This document shows positions 47,643 through 60,518 of a DNA stretch of 64,000 bases, piece by piece. The notes below the pieces were generated by a model. The model saw only the letters and a program-made list of their open reading frames with translations, had not been told where the DNA came from and did not search any database. Position 1 is the stretch's first letter, and each line of letters opens with the position of its first letter. The stretch lies in contig NC_044279.2 of NCBI RefSeq assembly GCF_004027225.2, forward strand, positions 52,042,744 through 52,106,743, in the 5' to 3' direction. A program made the position numbers and the translations under genes. Source of the stretch: Strigops habroptila (Eukaryota; Chordata; Aves; Psittaciformes; Psittacidae).

Positions 47643-50600
47643 GCTGAAAACCAACACTTTTTTGTAAACTTCCTTTACTAGGAGCTACATCACAGAATAT
47701 TTCTCACCCCATGCATGCCTGTATGCCATAGTTAGTAATGGCTTGTTGTTACATGCGGGACAGTATGTACTGAAATGCATTAGCCTTCCATTCTTCCATT
47801 TTGGGGATGCTGAAGTGGATATTCTTTTGTGTCACTAGTAATGTTGGTTTAGTTTGCTTAGCCTGGCCCCAAGGGGAGTCTACATTCCCATTTTACTTTT
47901 CCGTCATTCTAAAAAATAGTAAAAACTAGCGGTTACGTAACTCCTTTCATCTCCTAGCTCTTTATGAACAATAGTACAATGATCTTCTATATACAAGCAT
48001 TGTAAAGAAAAGGCTGTGGGAGGGAGGGAAAACCAAGCCTTTCAAAGGGAGAAAGGGCAGGAAAGGCACGAAAATGAGTGGGCTTGGCTGGACTGGGACA
48101 TCTAAAACATGAGATCTCAGAGGGGGAAGCGGGGAGAGGAGGAGAGAGATTCACCCTGTGGTCTCTGTCCTGGTCTCTTGCATGGCTGTTGGTGGCTCTG
48201 CAGGCAAGGGCTGTGTGCCAGCATTTGTGCACTGTGACCCGTCTGGTGGGGTCACTGAACACAGAGGCAGAGTTAATGCTGCTTTGAGCAGCACAAACAA
48301 ATCCCTCTTTTGTGTGCTCTTTTTATTTGGACTCTGTGAGGAGAAAATGGCACTTCTGCTGGCTGTTCCCTGGTGTTTCATGCTGCAAACGCTGCTGTTC
48401 TGGTGGTGGTGGTAGTGGGGCTCTTGAGTCACACAGCGCACTGAGCGTTGCTCTGAAGTAGCTTCCCTTCTCCATGCACTAGCTGTTCACCTCTCATTAG
48501 GTAACAAAGCAAATAGCAGTGCACTTTTAGTCTCAGGGAAGAGAGGTATGTGTGCAAAAAGCCTTTCTCTTCTGTAACGTATCAGTTAAATGTATTAGTT
48601 GTAACCTAAACCAGGGAGACCATTTAGCAGCACACAACAGTGCCACTTAGCTGTAGTGACAGCTACCTCTGTGAGATTTGTTCAGGTCATTTGGCAAGAT
48701 GTCATGACCGGTAGTGAAATTTGACAAGGCCTGCATGCAGATTACTGCCACACTTAGGGAATAACAAAAGGAGGGCTTTAAAGACCTAATCAAGACTTTG
48801 GTCTTGCTACTTGGCCAGTAATGGGATCAATATGTTGTATGGTAGTCAGTGTGTCAGAGAGACCTCGCTTAATAACAAGGTTGATCCTGCTGAAGACAGA
48901 GGGACAGCCAGGAAACTGTGAAATAAACGTTTAACAGCATCTGCCACCCTTTGGTGCAGCTTTAGCCTGTCATGTGACCACCAGTTTCACTAACCTCCCT
49001 TCATAGGCTAACTTAGCTACAAATGTTTAAAAAATGGAAGAGAAATCAGATTTCCTTTATAATAATATAGCCTATACAAAAATCAAAATCATTGTTCCAC
49101 AATCTTTCTGCCAAGGCTTATATTATATTCATCATTTCAAAATATTTTTTTAGAACATGCCATTTAGTGTATTTGTAGCTTTGGTACAGTTTGGGGGGGG
49201 GTGTTCTTGCTGTATGCATTAACCGCTCCTCTTGTCAGTTTGTTAAATTTCTGTTGCTCTTGCCTTAATTTGAGACCTAAGGGTGCTGATACTCTTCAGT
49301 GAACCTGGGTTATACTGTCTGACGTCCGTATGTCAACTCACAGTAGGAATAAACAGTAACTCCAGTAACTACCTGTGGCTCCATTGGCCGGAATATCCCC
49401 CATATTTGTATGATGAAATATTGTGAAAAATGTGGGTATTGTATCATTAAAATAATATGAAATAAGAAGCTTTATGTTAACTGGAATAGGAAAAAACTAA
49501 AGCTCATAACAATATGACTAAAGAAATAATTGAAATTAGAAGTTGCAAAGATAAATATCAACTTGTTTAAGGAAATAGAATAACATTAATATACAATTAG
49601 TATATATAGTGCCGTGCTTTTTCACTTCTGTAATCCAGTAATGTAGTGTCCTTATTTGATACTTCTTGATTCCCAGATATCTATACTCTTATTTTTGCCA
49701 GGGATGAAAAAGACAAAACCAGAGGCAGACCCAGAGCTGTTGTGAACCAGTGCCTTGAAGATGGCTTGTTTACCTGAAAGCATTTTTTTTGCTTTTCTCG
49801 GTAATACCGATTGATGCAATAAAAGCTCATTTGTTTCTTCATAAGTACTACAAGTAAGCATGTTTGTATAGTTAGCATAGCTTGGCTGAAATCACCTAAG
49901 GGTTGAAACCAGTAACTACAGTACTAGATTTTCATCACAGTATCAGCACTCCCTAACTTTGCTTTGTTCCCCACTGTTGTAAATGCATGGGGCTTAATTT
50001 TGTGCTTGTACCAACTCATATGCCCTCTGTAAGGTAATCACAGATTTTTGCCTATGTGATGAATCTGATTCAGCAAAGAGTTTGCCATTCAGCACTGTAA
50101 AATCCCACTCCAGGGCACAATGAACAGGTAGTCCAATTTAGGACTAGCTCTGCATCGCCAGCTTTGGGGCTTTCTTTAAGAACTTTATGCTAAGGACAGA
50201 TATCTGAATTCTGTTCTTATTGATGCCTGGCTAAATCCAAATCAGATTGGATGTTAAATGTTAAAATCCAATGGCTCGGACTGCAATCTTGTTTCCATTG
50301 TTCTAAAAGAGATGCAACATCCTTTGTTTTCAGTGAATTTCTTCTTATTTGGCTTGATGTGATATGAGAATGAGGAGGCCCTTTCCAGTGGAACAGTGTT
50401 GCTTCAAATTTGCAGCAAATTGATTCGATTTTCAGAAGTGACCTGATCTAACAGTAAAATTACAAACCTTCCTAGCTGGCAACGAAGTGTTTTCATCAGA
50501 GCATGGGCTTCCCATCACACACAGTCTATATGATTACTGCAGAATTAATAATTTTCAAAATAGAATTTAACATTTACCCAAAGTAATCTGCAATTTCTCT

Positions 50601-52338
50601 TCCGTATTAGGAATTCACTCATGTGCACTGTCATGAGGAGGATGTTTCCAAAGAAATCAGTGCAGGTTTTAACACTTGTCTGACATGCAGAAGATGAAAA
50701 AGAAAGATATATCTAGTTTCTGTTTTTCAGCTGCAGTGTGCCATGGAGACTGTCATCTGTGATCTTGTGGGAAACAGCTCTTAAGCAGCCAGAGATAACT
50801 GCATTTCTTTAAAAAAATTCTGTGTTGGTTTCTCCTCTGTAGTTTATGTCACCAATTGCAGTCCTTCTCACATGAATAATGACTTAGACTCAGGGTTCCC
50901 CAGTCTTCACTAGTATTATCTGAGAAGATGCAGATCTAAGATGAAGAGTTGCTTCTGAAAATGGGGGTGATACGCATTTTTGCCTTCTCTTCCAACTCCA
51001 GTATTTTGTTCTTGGAATACCCTGACTCTTACCCTTTGTATTAATACCTCACTGCTCACTTCTTCCCTTCCCTTTTGTCACACAGTATACTTGATAGTGA
51101 TAGCAGTCGTTACTGCAAAGCAGTAAGTGGCAGGGCTGTCCTGCTGCTGTACGTAGTAGATGTGATTAGTGCTGGGCATTCCACAGCTGCCTTCCTTCAG
51201 TTCCACGTGGATGTGTTGCTAGAGATGATTGTGTTAAAGTTGACATAGGAAAGCAGGTTGCTAGAGAAGCCACCTTGGATGGAAATGCTGTAATAATTCC
51301 CCTCTCAGGGCAGTGGAAATTCTTCTCCAGTTGTCTGACGTTGAAATATACTTCTGTCAGATCATGTTTCTAACCCAGGCCAGGCAGTGGTGGTTTCCTG
51401 TAGGTGAGGAGTACAATAGAACCTTGCAGCCTTTCTCGTGAGAATACAGTTGCATAGTAAATACTCGTATTTTGGGTTGCAATTTGTATGAAGGCGCTGG
51501 AGGAAAAGGTGCAATTTAAATATACTAGATTGGTAGCACAGCTGTCTAAGGGTCTGAGGTATGTACAGGCAGCAGAGGTTGGTAACATTAAATTCTTTTA
51601 TATGGTTGCATTTTAATGATGGTATCCTAGCACTTAATAATTCCCCCAGAAAATCTCACAAATCCATACCAGAGTTTTCTTTGCGCCCTCCAGAGTTAGT
51701 AGGGATTAGTTAGGTTCTACCATACTTAATTCTGTCAAGCAAGTTCAAAAAATTTGAAACCTCTTCCACCTCCTCTTCCTCTGCCTCTTACCTGTTTAAG
51801 TGTAATGCATGTGACGGGGGGGAGGGGCAGCTGAAAATTATTTGAATTATTTAAGCAGTATAGCATTATAATTTTTTTCTGCCTTGTTTAAAGTGATTTA
51901 AAAATCTGAGGGGGTGTAATTGTGGGAAGGCTTTAATGTGAATTCGCAGAGCAAATTTTATGAGTTCTTTAGTGCAGAAAACTATAACTAATTTTCAAGG
52001 CAGTGCTGCATAAAAGGCTTATTTAAAAAAAGGTTGGTGTGAAAATACATGGTTGTTGTTATTATTTTTTAATATGCAATTAATTCTTGGAATGTTTTAA
52101 TTAGGAAATATAATCTTTAACATGCTGAGAAATTCTGGCCATGCAAGAGAATGAGGTGCAGAAACAGTCAGTATGGAGGGTGACAAAGATTGTTCTGGGA
52201 AGGAATATCCTCTAGCTAAAGCTTAGACACTGTGCTTTGAAGGACAAAACGTTCCTCAAGCCAAATAAGAAGCAAAGGTAAGAGCATGAGTCTATAGCTG
52301 AGATATCAGGGCATTTGCCTAGGAAAGGGATGGTGTCT

Positions 52339-52374
52339 TCTGGATTTTATTCTGGATTTTATTCTGGATTTCAG
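52339..52374. repeat. 12-bp tandem repeat, three copies
   Basis: The unit TCTGGATTTTAT occurs twice exactly and a third time as TCTGGATTTCAG. In one frame it gives a repeated SGFY, but the surrounding short frame shows no other protein features. Confidence 0.85.
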
Positions 52375-55300
52375 CTACTGGGCAAAATACCTACACGATG
52401 TCTCTCAGGATCATGTTTTAAAAGTCTGTGCAGTGCTTTGAAAGAAAGGATACAGGTATCTGTCTTTAGGAGAGTGTGCATAAGTGTAGATTCAAAGCAG
52501 ACACTGGCATCTTCCTGCAGGCCTGGTGGAGTAAGTCCCAGTAAATAGCAGAATTTTCGTCAAATTCCTTTTGCCCACTTCTCTGGTAGGATATCTCTAA
52601 GTGACCTAGTCATTGGGTTACAGTGCTAACTTTAGTGGCTCTGGTGCCAGTATGTTGAATATTTAGAAATGTCCCGAATCTTCCTGTGGGCAAAAACTGT
52701 ATCCAAGGCATTTCAGTCTGGATTTCTCTGGAGCTGAGATGAGAACAGTACCAGTTCTTCAGAGGCCCTATCTATCTCTGAAGCACAGATGCGCACTGAC
52801 AGGTATGTGTAGCTTACTCACATATAGTGGTTGCAACAGGTAAACTATTGCAGTAATGCAAATTTTATTATTACACAATGGAGAAAAAATATTTAACATT
52901 AGAAGCTAATTATTTTTCTAACTTGATCTGCTAGTTTTGCTCTGATAGCAAAATTCTTTTGACTGCATAACATAGTGTTCCCAAGGTTGTCCTGATTAGG
53001 TTTTGGAGGATTTTGTTTTTGTCAAATTTTAACTGTCTTCTTGACATTCTGAATTGAAATCATTTTAAGCAGCTGCTGGAAGAGTACCAGGGATGTAAGA
53101 AGGATATCAGTGATGCATACTGATAATGGAGCAGAGGCTGAGGAGCGTAGAATTTTGGAGCATGAGAAAGAATCTTTCTGGGAGGCTTGGAAACACTGTG
53201 CATTTCAAAATGGAATTTGCACTGCTTCTTGCTAGTGGAAAATGGGGTAGGTTCTGTACTTAATAAGGAAGCTGGATATTCCACTAAGGAGGAGATACGA
53301 ATTCTCATAGACATCCTGACTGCATCTATATTAGAAAATGAAATGTGCCCAGGAGCATTCTCTGTCACTGAGGCCAATTGGCATGCAACAGCCTGTGTTC
53401 ATATTGTTAGAGTCTCCCTCTAAAACAAGGTGGCTGGAGGCAGACTGCCTAATGGGCTCAGTTCTTGGCCTGTGGTGATTGCCAGATTGTACCTAGAAAG
53501 TAATTGAAAGAAAGGTCTCTGGTACAAACTTACAAGTGTGACCAGGAGCCTTTAACAGTATAGTTTACTGTGATTATTGCCTGGGAACATTCCCTCAAAC
53601 TGTTTAACTGACAAGTGTAGAAGTTGCTCAGTTTCACACTTTCGGCTGAGAAGTATGACCTCCTTTGATGCTACATGGCATCTTGCCCTCAGGCAATTTC
53701 TTGGAGTATCTCAAAAGCTTTACGCATTCCCCCATTGGTACTTTCTTACCTTAAACAATAATCAGCCTCTATTCATTGAGCACAATTATTTCTGCAGCAA
53801 TCTGTTCTCATCTACTTCTGCTTCCACCTGAGCTCATGTATATGCAACTATACTAAAAGGCGCCACACCCTATCGCACCCCCCACCCCCCCGACTTTTTA
53901 AGTGCAAATGGAGGAGCACAAGTGAATCTGACAGTGAGAGCGGGATACTGTTGCTTTGTTTTTTGTCTGACTGATTTTCCTCTTTGCATAGCCCTAGTGT
54001 AGGCTATAACTTCTGTTTCAGTCACTGCATCTTGTAATTCTGCTTAGGAACTATGATACAGTTGAGGACCTGGTAGCCAAGCGCAGCCCCTGTTCTTGCT
54101 GTCTGCCAGGCTACACTAGACAATAACTGGAAATGAAAAATAAGACACAAACAAACAAGGAAGGGGGTAGGGACATGTTCCTACCTGCATGCAAAGAAAT
54201 TCAGGCAGGATGAGACCTGCAGAGATCTCACTGAGGCCAGCCTCCTTCCCAAAGAGATAGTCAGTCTCACCTAAACGATGTTCTGCAGATGTTTGCCTGG
54301 TCTGTACCTGACAGGCCCTTCTGTGCTGGTCCATGTTTTTTACACAGTGGGTTAAGTTTACTTCTCTTTGCATATATGCTAAAAAGGAGAATTTGATCCT
54401 AAACTAATAGCAACCTGAAAGGGGAGTAACTAAGGGTCAAAATAAATACATTCTTCTGAGTGGTGTTAGCTTCCAAATGGCTTTGACTTCTCTAAAGCCA
54501 TTGTAGTAGCCTCAGAAAAATGTGTGCGCAATTGAAGACTGGTCTGAAAGCATCAGCAAGCTTCCCTTACAGAGCACTGGGATTTTGAATGTAATACTGG
54601 AAGCAAAACTATTACAAGCATGTGTAACTGTATTACTGCTTCTAATGCTGTAGAAACCATGGACATGGAACAGCACTGGAACACTGTAACTTCAAGCTGA
54701 ATCTATATGCTAGCAAGTTGCTCTGCTGTGGCCCCCAGGGACTGGAACATTGGTTAAGTTCAGTCAGACTGAGAAGTAAGAGTGCACGTCTAGAAGTAAA
54801 CTTCCACTTGAAATCTTTTCTGACACTGTAATTCTTGGATCTTGACAGCTCTAACTGCAATAGTTCAAGATGTTAATGCTGTCAACCACTCCAACAAGCA
54901 AATCCAGATTAAGGGACCACTAAGGACAGGTGGACCTATGAATAGGCTTTCATTTGTAGTTTTTGCATAGGAAAGCATCCCATATGATCTTCCACTGAAC
55001 ATAGGCCTTCTCCTAATTACTCAGTTTTCTCCTTTGTCTCACTCCTCTGACAAAGGTTGTCATCCTTCAGTAGGAGTGGCAGGACAAGACTTGTGAAGGA
55101 CTCTTTAATGAAGGCAGATGTTCTAGACAATAAAACTTGCTGACTGAGGAATTTCTGCTGTAGGGGTGATTTCCTCCAGCAGATGAGTGGGTCAATGGCT
55201 TAGTGTGGGGGTCATCTCTTAGGTGACTGTAGCAAATACCACCAAAACTTGGGGTCTGGAATGCTGAGGTCCACCACCCGGAAAGTCTGATGAAACTTTT

Positions 55301-58300
55301 TATGTCAGGGCATCAGTCTTTAAGTTGTTTTTAACAATGAGTAAGGATAAAACCTCTGTTAGTCATAGTTATGTATTATTCAATGTTTAGAGACAGGATA
55401 CATACTTAAAATCAACATGTAAAAAACCATGTAGATCTGCAAGAAAGCAAAAGTATAATTCAAGACCCAAACTTATCTTGGAGGTAAGTGAACAAAATCA
55501 TCATTGAAGCCGGTAAGAGGAGGGGGCCTTTCTATTAATTTACCCTAGCAAGAGAAGCATTGAGAAGCAAAAGAATTACCCTAGCAAAAGTCATTATTGC
55601 AGCATTCATGGACAGTGAAATATGTATTTAAAGTATTTCAGAAACACATCCCTGCTCTCTGTTCATTCTGTAATTATGGCTTAGTCCTGCTGAAGTCAAC
55701 TTGTGTTCCATTTCAGGAATCCTACTCAGATAGACTTGAGGGCTGCAGTCATACCCTTTGTTTTCTTTGAGCTTTGACAGGCTGAATTAAATAGAGATCT
55801 CTCTTACAGTGATAGCATGCTGACAGCATGTGCTGTGGGGAAAAGAGAGTGTGGAAACAATATTGCTTATTCCTGAACTCAACTTGCAAAATGGCAGCAT
55901 AGCATGTCTTGTTCGTCTACACTAGTTTCTCAGGCGAAGCAGATGATGCTGGGAAGGTGTGTGAAGGGTCCAGATTTGGAAGAGAAAATAATCAGAGATG
56001 GATGACGGGAACAAAATGCTCAAGCCAAAATGGTTCCTCCCTTGGGAAGCTCTCCCACAGTCAGATGTAGTGATGTTTAGCTGTCTGGTTTTAATTCCAG
56101 GACTGCAAAGAGAGCATGGCTCTTAAGGCCCTGCTGGGGACCTTTTTTGTCTCCTGTTGAGTAACGAACCCAAACATGCAGGAATCGGGCCTGAATAAGA
56201 ATCTCACATACCATCACTTCTCATCCCTGAAACCCATACTATTCCTTTGTCTGATTCTCTAATCAAATTGTCATGGGTGTAAACTCACACTTTAAAATTT
56301 CCTCCTGTTTTTCGTAGAGCACAGAGGCAGGAGCCAATGTAACATACTTTGAATTTGTTTTCCTTTTTAGAAGGGGCTTGCCTTTTGGATTATGTTTTTT
56401 TTTCCTGGGCTAATGTACATCTGATGTCAGGCTTCCCAGATGAGAGTGGTTAGACTGGCGTTGACATTTTTAGAAATATGTGCGAATGGAAAAATATCCT
56501 GGGAGTGCTGCCAGCGGCTGATTCTGTAAAGTTTGAGTCTCTGTTGAATAGGAAACATGAGCCAGGTACCTTCACTGAAAAGAAGCCTTACTCATGAAGT
56601 GTCTCTCTACTCAGGTGTGTGCCATACACACCTAAAGAAGGGGCAGGAGGGAATTCCTGCAGGCTGTGACTCATTCAGGCAGCACTCAATTCCCCTTTCT
56701 GACCAGATGATAAACAGCCAGTTAGCATCTTTCCCAATTGGGGGAACAAGTACAGCAAAAGATCCTGGCAAAAAATGGATTTTCCAAGGTTTAACTCCAA
56801 GGATAACAAAGTGGTTCAGACAAATCTTCCTGATCCGTGACTGTTCCTTCCAGTTTGGTGCTGACATGACTGGGACAAAACAGCGTAGAGCTGAGCTGTT
56901 GTGCAGTGAATCAAGCCTCCAGCTTTCCATTTCACAGTGAGGTGGTGGAATTTGGAGGATGAGTGCAGCTGATTAATGGTGCTATGAATGTCAATAATTT
57001 TTATAGGCTTTGCAGTATGCTCATTTTAACTGCCTCATCAGACCAAATGTCTTGTTAACGGATAGTAGGCTTGCACACAGTGCAGGTCAAATGCTGCTCG
57101 CCCTTGAAGAGAAGCAAACCACCCCAAGTGAGCAGGGGATTGCATGGGGTTAAACCAGTGCAGGACGTGCTCTAAGGGTGCAGTATCAGTCCTCACTGGG
57201 AACAGATTGGCTATGTCTATATCCAGGGCTACAGCCAGCTCCTGCTGAGCTGCTGGCTCTGTTGAGTTTGGATGTCAGCAGGAGCCTGGAGCCAGGAGCT
57301 GGTGCTTTTCACTAAGGCAAAACAGTGCTCAGTGAGTGGCAGGGCCTTGCAGCTCCAGCTGAGCCCAGTGCTAAGCCCAGTCTGCTGACTGGCAGCCTCT
57401 TGCCTCTGTGAGCAGCAGAATCTGCTGAGCTGCCTCATGTCTCTCCTAGTGCTTTGGTGGGCATAACACATGCAGTCATCCCTCCGCTCTCCCCTAACAC
57501 GAAGCAGGATGCTTGCTTGCAGCATTGTCTTTGCATGCTATCGTTCTCCCAGTGCTCTCTCTCATTTTTAGAGTTATCAGTCTCTTACTCATCCTCATCT
57601 CTCCTCTGACATGCTGATAGGGCTTCGTGGGTGTGGTTATGCCTGGTGCTGCATATACCAGCCCATGTGCTATTGAGTGCAATACTTTGACTTTGGCAGG
57701 GCTCCCTGGGCCAGCTCTTGTTGTAAATGGTGCCTCACACAGGGACACTGTGGCTCAGTGGTGGCCTTAGCAGGAAGTGTAGATACAGCTATTTTCACAC
57801 ATCGTTTGCTGGTGGGATTGCTCTGTATCTGCTGCGTGGAGCACCACAGAAATAGATTGTATCAGCTTTACAGACAACAGTATGTTGAACTGAACTGGGT
57901 TCGCTCTGATTCATTCTGGAGAAGGGTTTGGTGGTTTCCAAGGGAAACAAGTTTCTTTAGTCACTCTTTTATTTGACAGTAACTTCTGAGCTTGCTGGCT
58001 ATTTTCAACCAAATTTGACAGAAGGACACCAGCCTTGAAGAAATATTTTGGGGTTTTTTTCAACTTTTGTAAAGGTAGCTGACTGCATGGGGGAAAGAAA
58101 GACCTGAGTTAACCCCGCTTCTCTTAGGAAAAAGCTGTGGCATTAGATCTCTTAAATTGTTGCCCTATCAAAACAGGAAAGACATGGTGAATGAAATACA
58201 CTAACAGCCTGGGTATCTTCACAGACGTCTTTGAAATGCAGCAAATATTGTTTAGATGGGATTTTTAGAATAACAGCGAGAAGCGGAGCTGTGCTTAGTA

Positions 58301-59589
58301 AGAAGGCAAATAGTGGCTTGCATATTGAGACAGAGTTCCTTCCTTCTAGTATATTTTCAAAATAATTTTCAGGCTTCTAACTTGTTCTGAAGTCTGTTTT
58401 GTTTCGAGGGGATGGGAGAAGAGGAGGGACAGAGAGCCCTCTTGATTTCAGTGAGTTTGGAGTCAGGTTCCTCATCATCCATCTTACACCATCCTGGTGT
58501 TCTACAAGTTGAAACAAAACCTTGAAATTAAAGCTCATATGCTTTTCTGCTGCAATAAAGTGGTGAGTATGGAGGGGTAGGAAGAAGGGAGAGAAGAGTT
58601 TACAAGACTGGATCTTTTCTACTGGACTTTAAATAGACTGGATTTAAGTAGATTGGCTTGCACGCCCCTTAGCAGCCCTGCACAGCGGCAGTACTAGCTG
58701 CAGCTTCTTTACTTCCTGGAACTAATAGCTCATCCTTTTTGCTTTTCTAAGCATAAGGCACTCTGCAAAGAGTTGATTCTTCCCTACTCGCTAACCAACT
58801 ATCCGTACATATTATGCTCACCAGTGGCATTTGCTATAGGACTTTGTGGCCTGTTTAGAAAGTAGAAAGGAAGAAAAGCAAAACATACTACTGTGCTGTG
58901 TTTAAGACTGGATCTGAAAAGCATAACTGAGTTCTAAACAGCTTTCCCAAGATCAAAGAGTGCTGGGGTGCAAAACAGAAGGCACATTTCCTGATGGGGA
59001 GGCTAATACCTTAATTTTAAAGACCCTATGTGTTCACACTTTTTGCCCATATGTTTTACAGTCATAAATTAAAATGAAAATGTAAGGTATACCTAGCCAA
59101 AATAACTGCTCTCTGGTAGGGTAGCTGTTACATGCATTTTTCTGTGTTATCTGCAAACATGTTTATCACTCTAATCACTAGGCTTTAATCTTCTGGTCTA
59201 GCTAATGCAATCTGTTTTATTTAGATTCTTATACTGTGTTCATAACCGATTCTGTGGATGAGACCCTTCCAATGATGCCAAAAGAGGCTAATAGCCCTGT
59301 GCATTTGTTCTCTCAGCCTTTCCTCTTGAGAGCTGTGAGCAGTGAAGCAGCTGGGGTATTTAAAAAGAAAATATAGATACATATGCATTAGCATTATGTG
59401 ATTTCTGAGAAGAAAGTACATTTTGGAGTTTGTTCTTTATCCTCCAAACTTTGGCCCTGTCCCAAAGGAGGTGTTTTCTCCTGGTCCCTAATGGTTGGAG
59501 GTTTTGCTGTGCGTGAAGAAGAAATGCACTCGCTGTAACTAGCAACTTGGAGCTCTTAGCTGTTCTTTTCAATATGTCGGGCCAAGGTT

Positions 59590-60518
59590 CTGTTTCCTCA
59601 GGGGACAATTCTAGGGCCAGTTCTGTTCAATGTGTTTATCAATGATCTGGGTGCAGGAGTTAAATGCACCATTAGCAAGTCTGCTGATGATACCAAACTG
59701 GGAGGTGCTGTTGACTCTCTGGAGGGACTGGAGGCCTTGCAGAGGGATCTAGCTTGGAGCATTGGGCTATGATTGAGGGGATGAAAATTAACAAGTCAAA
59801 ATCTGTATTCTGCACCTAGGATAGAGTAATGCCAGGCACAAGTATAAACTGGGAGAGGAGTGGCTGGCGAGCAGCCCTGCAGAGAGAGATCTGGGGGTGC
59901 TGGTTGATAGCAGTGCACCCTGGCAGCCAAAAGGGCAAACTGCATCCTGGGATGCGTCAAACACAGCTAGCCAAAAGAGGTGATCATCCTGCTATATTGA
60001 GCATTGGTGCAGCCTCACCTTGTGTGCTGAGTGTAGTTCTGTGTCCCACGATTTAAGAAGGATGTGAAGGTCCTTGAATGTGTCCAGAGAAGGGCAACAA
60101 AGCTGGTGGAAGGGCTGGAAGGCATGTCTTGTGAGGAGCAGCCAATGACTCTGGGTTTGTCTGGTTTGAAGGAGGCTAAGGGAGGACCTCATTGCTCTCT
60201 GCAGCTTCCTGAGGAGGGAAAGTGGTGAGGGAGATGCTGGTCTCTTCTCCCTGGTATTCAGTAACAGAACTCTTGGGAATGGTTCAAAACTGTGCCATAG
60301 GAGGTTCAGACATGACATTGGGAAGCAGTTCTTTACTGAGAGCATGGTGAAACCTTGGAACAGGCTTCCTAGAGAAGTGGTTTATGCTCCAAGCCTGTCA
60401 GTGTTTAAGACGCACTTGGACAATGCACTTAATATCCTTTAAATGTTGCTCAGCCCTGCAATGGTCAGGCAGTTGGACTAGATGATTGTCGGTCCTTTCC
60501 AACTGAAAATATTCTATT
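59590..60518 (+). mobile_element. CR1 LINE, 3' kilobase with decayed reverse transcriptase end
   Basis: The 5' part encodes the CR1 reverse-transcriptase block [18 protein letters not shown], followed by a decayed DDTKLGG block and the 'LGVLVD' region in shifting frames. It continues through the CR1 3' UTR blocks ('tccagagaagggcaacaaagctggtg', 'gacattgggaagcagttcttta', 'caggcttcctagagaagtgg') and ends at 'agttggactagatgattg...tttccaactgaaa'. Multiple frameshifts and stops make it inactive. It is the longest CR1 copy in the window, 5'-truncated inside ORF2. Confidence 0.95.

Larger units (their letters stand above)
44131..59589. other. intergenic downstream of KCNA5
   Basis: No gene was recognised. 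Scattered open frames on both strands lack domains, for example 47224-47619 minus and 56557-56940 plus. The region contains ancient repeat relics (listed separately), a CCAAA-type simple repeat, homopolymer G and C runs near 49194 and 53879, and otherwise unremarkable AT-rich DNA. Confidence 0.5.
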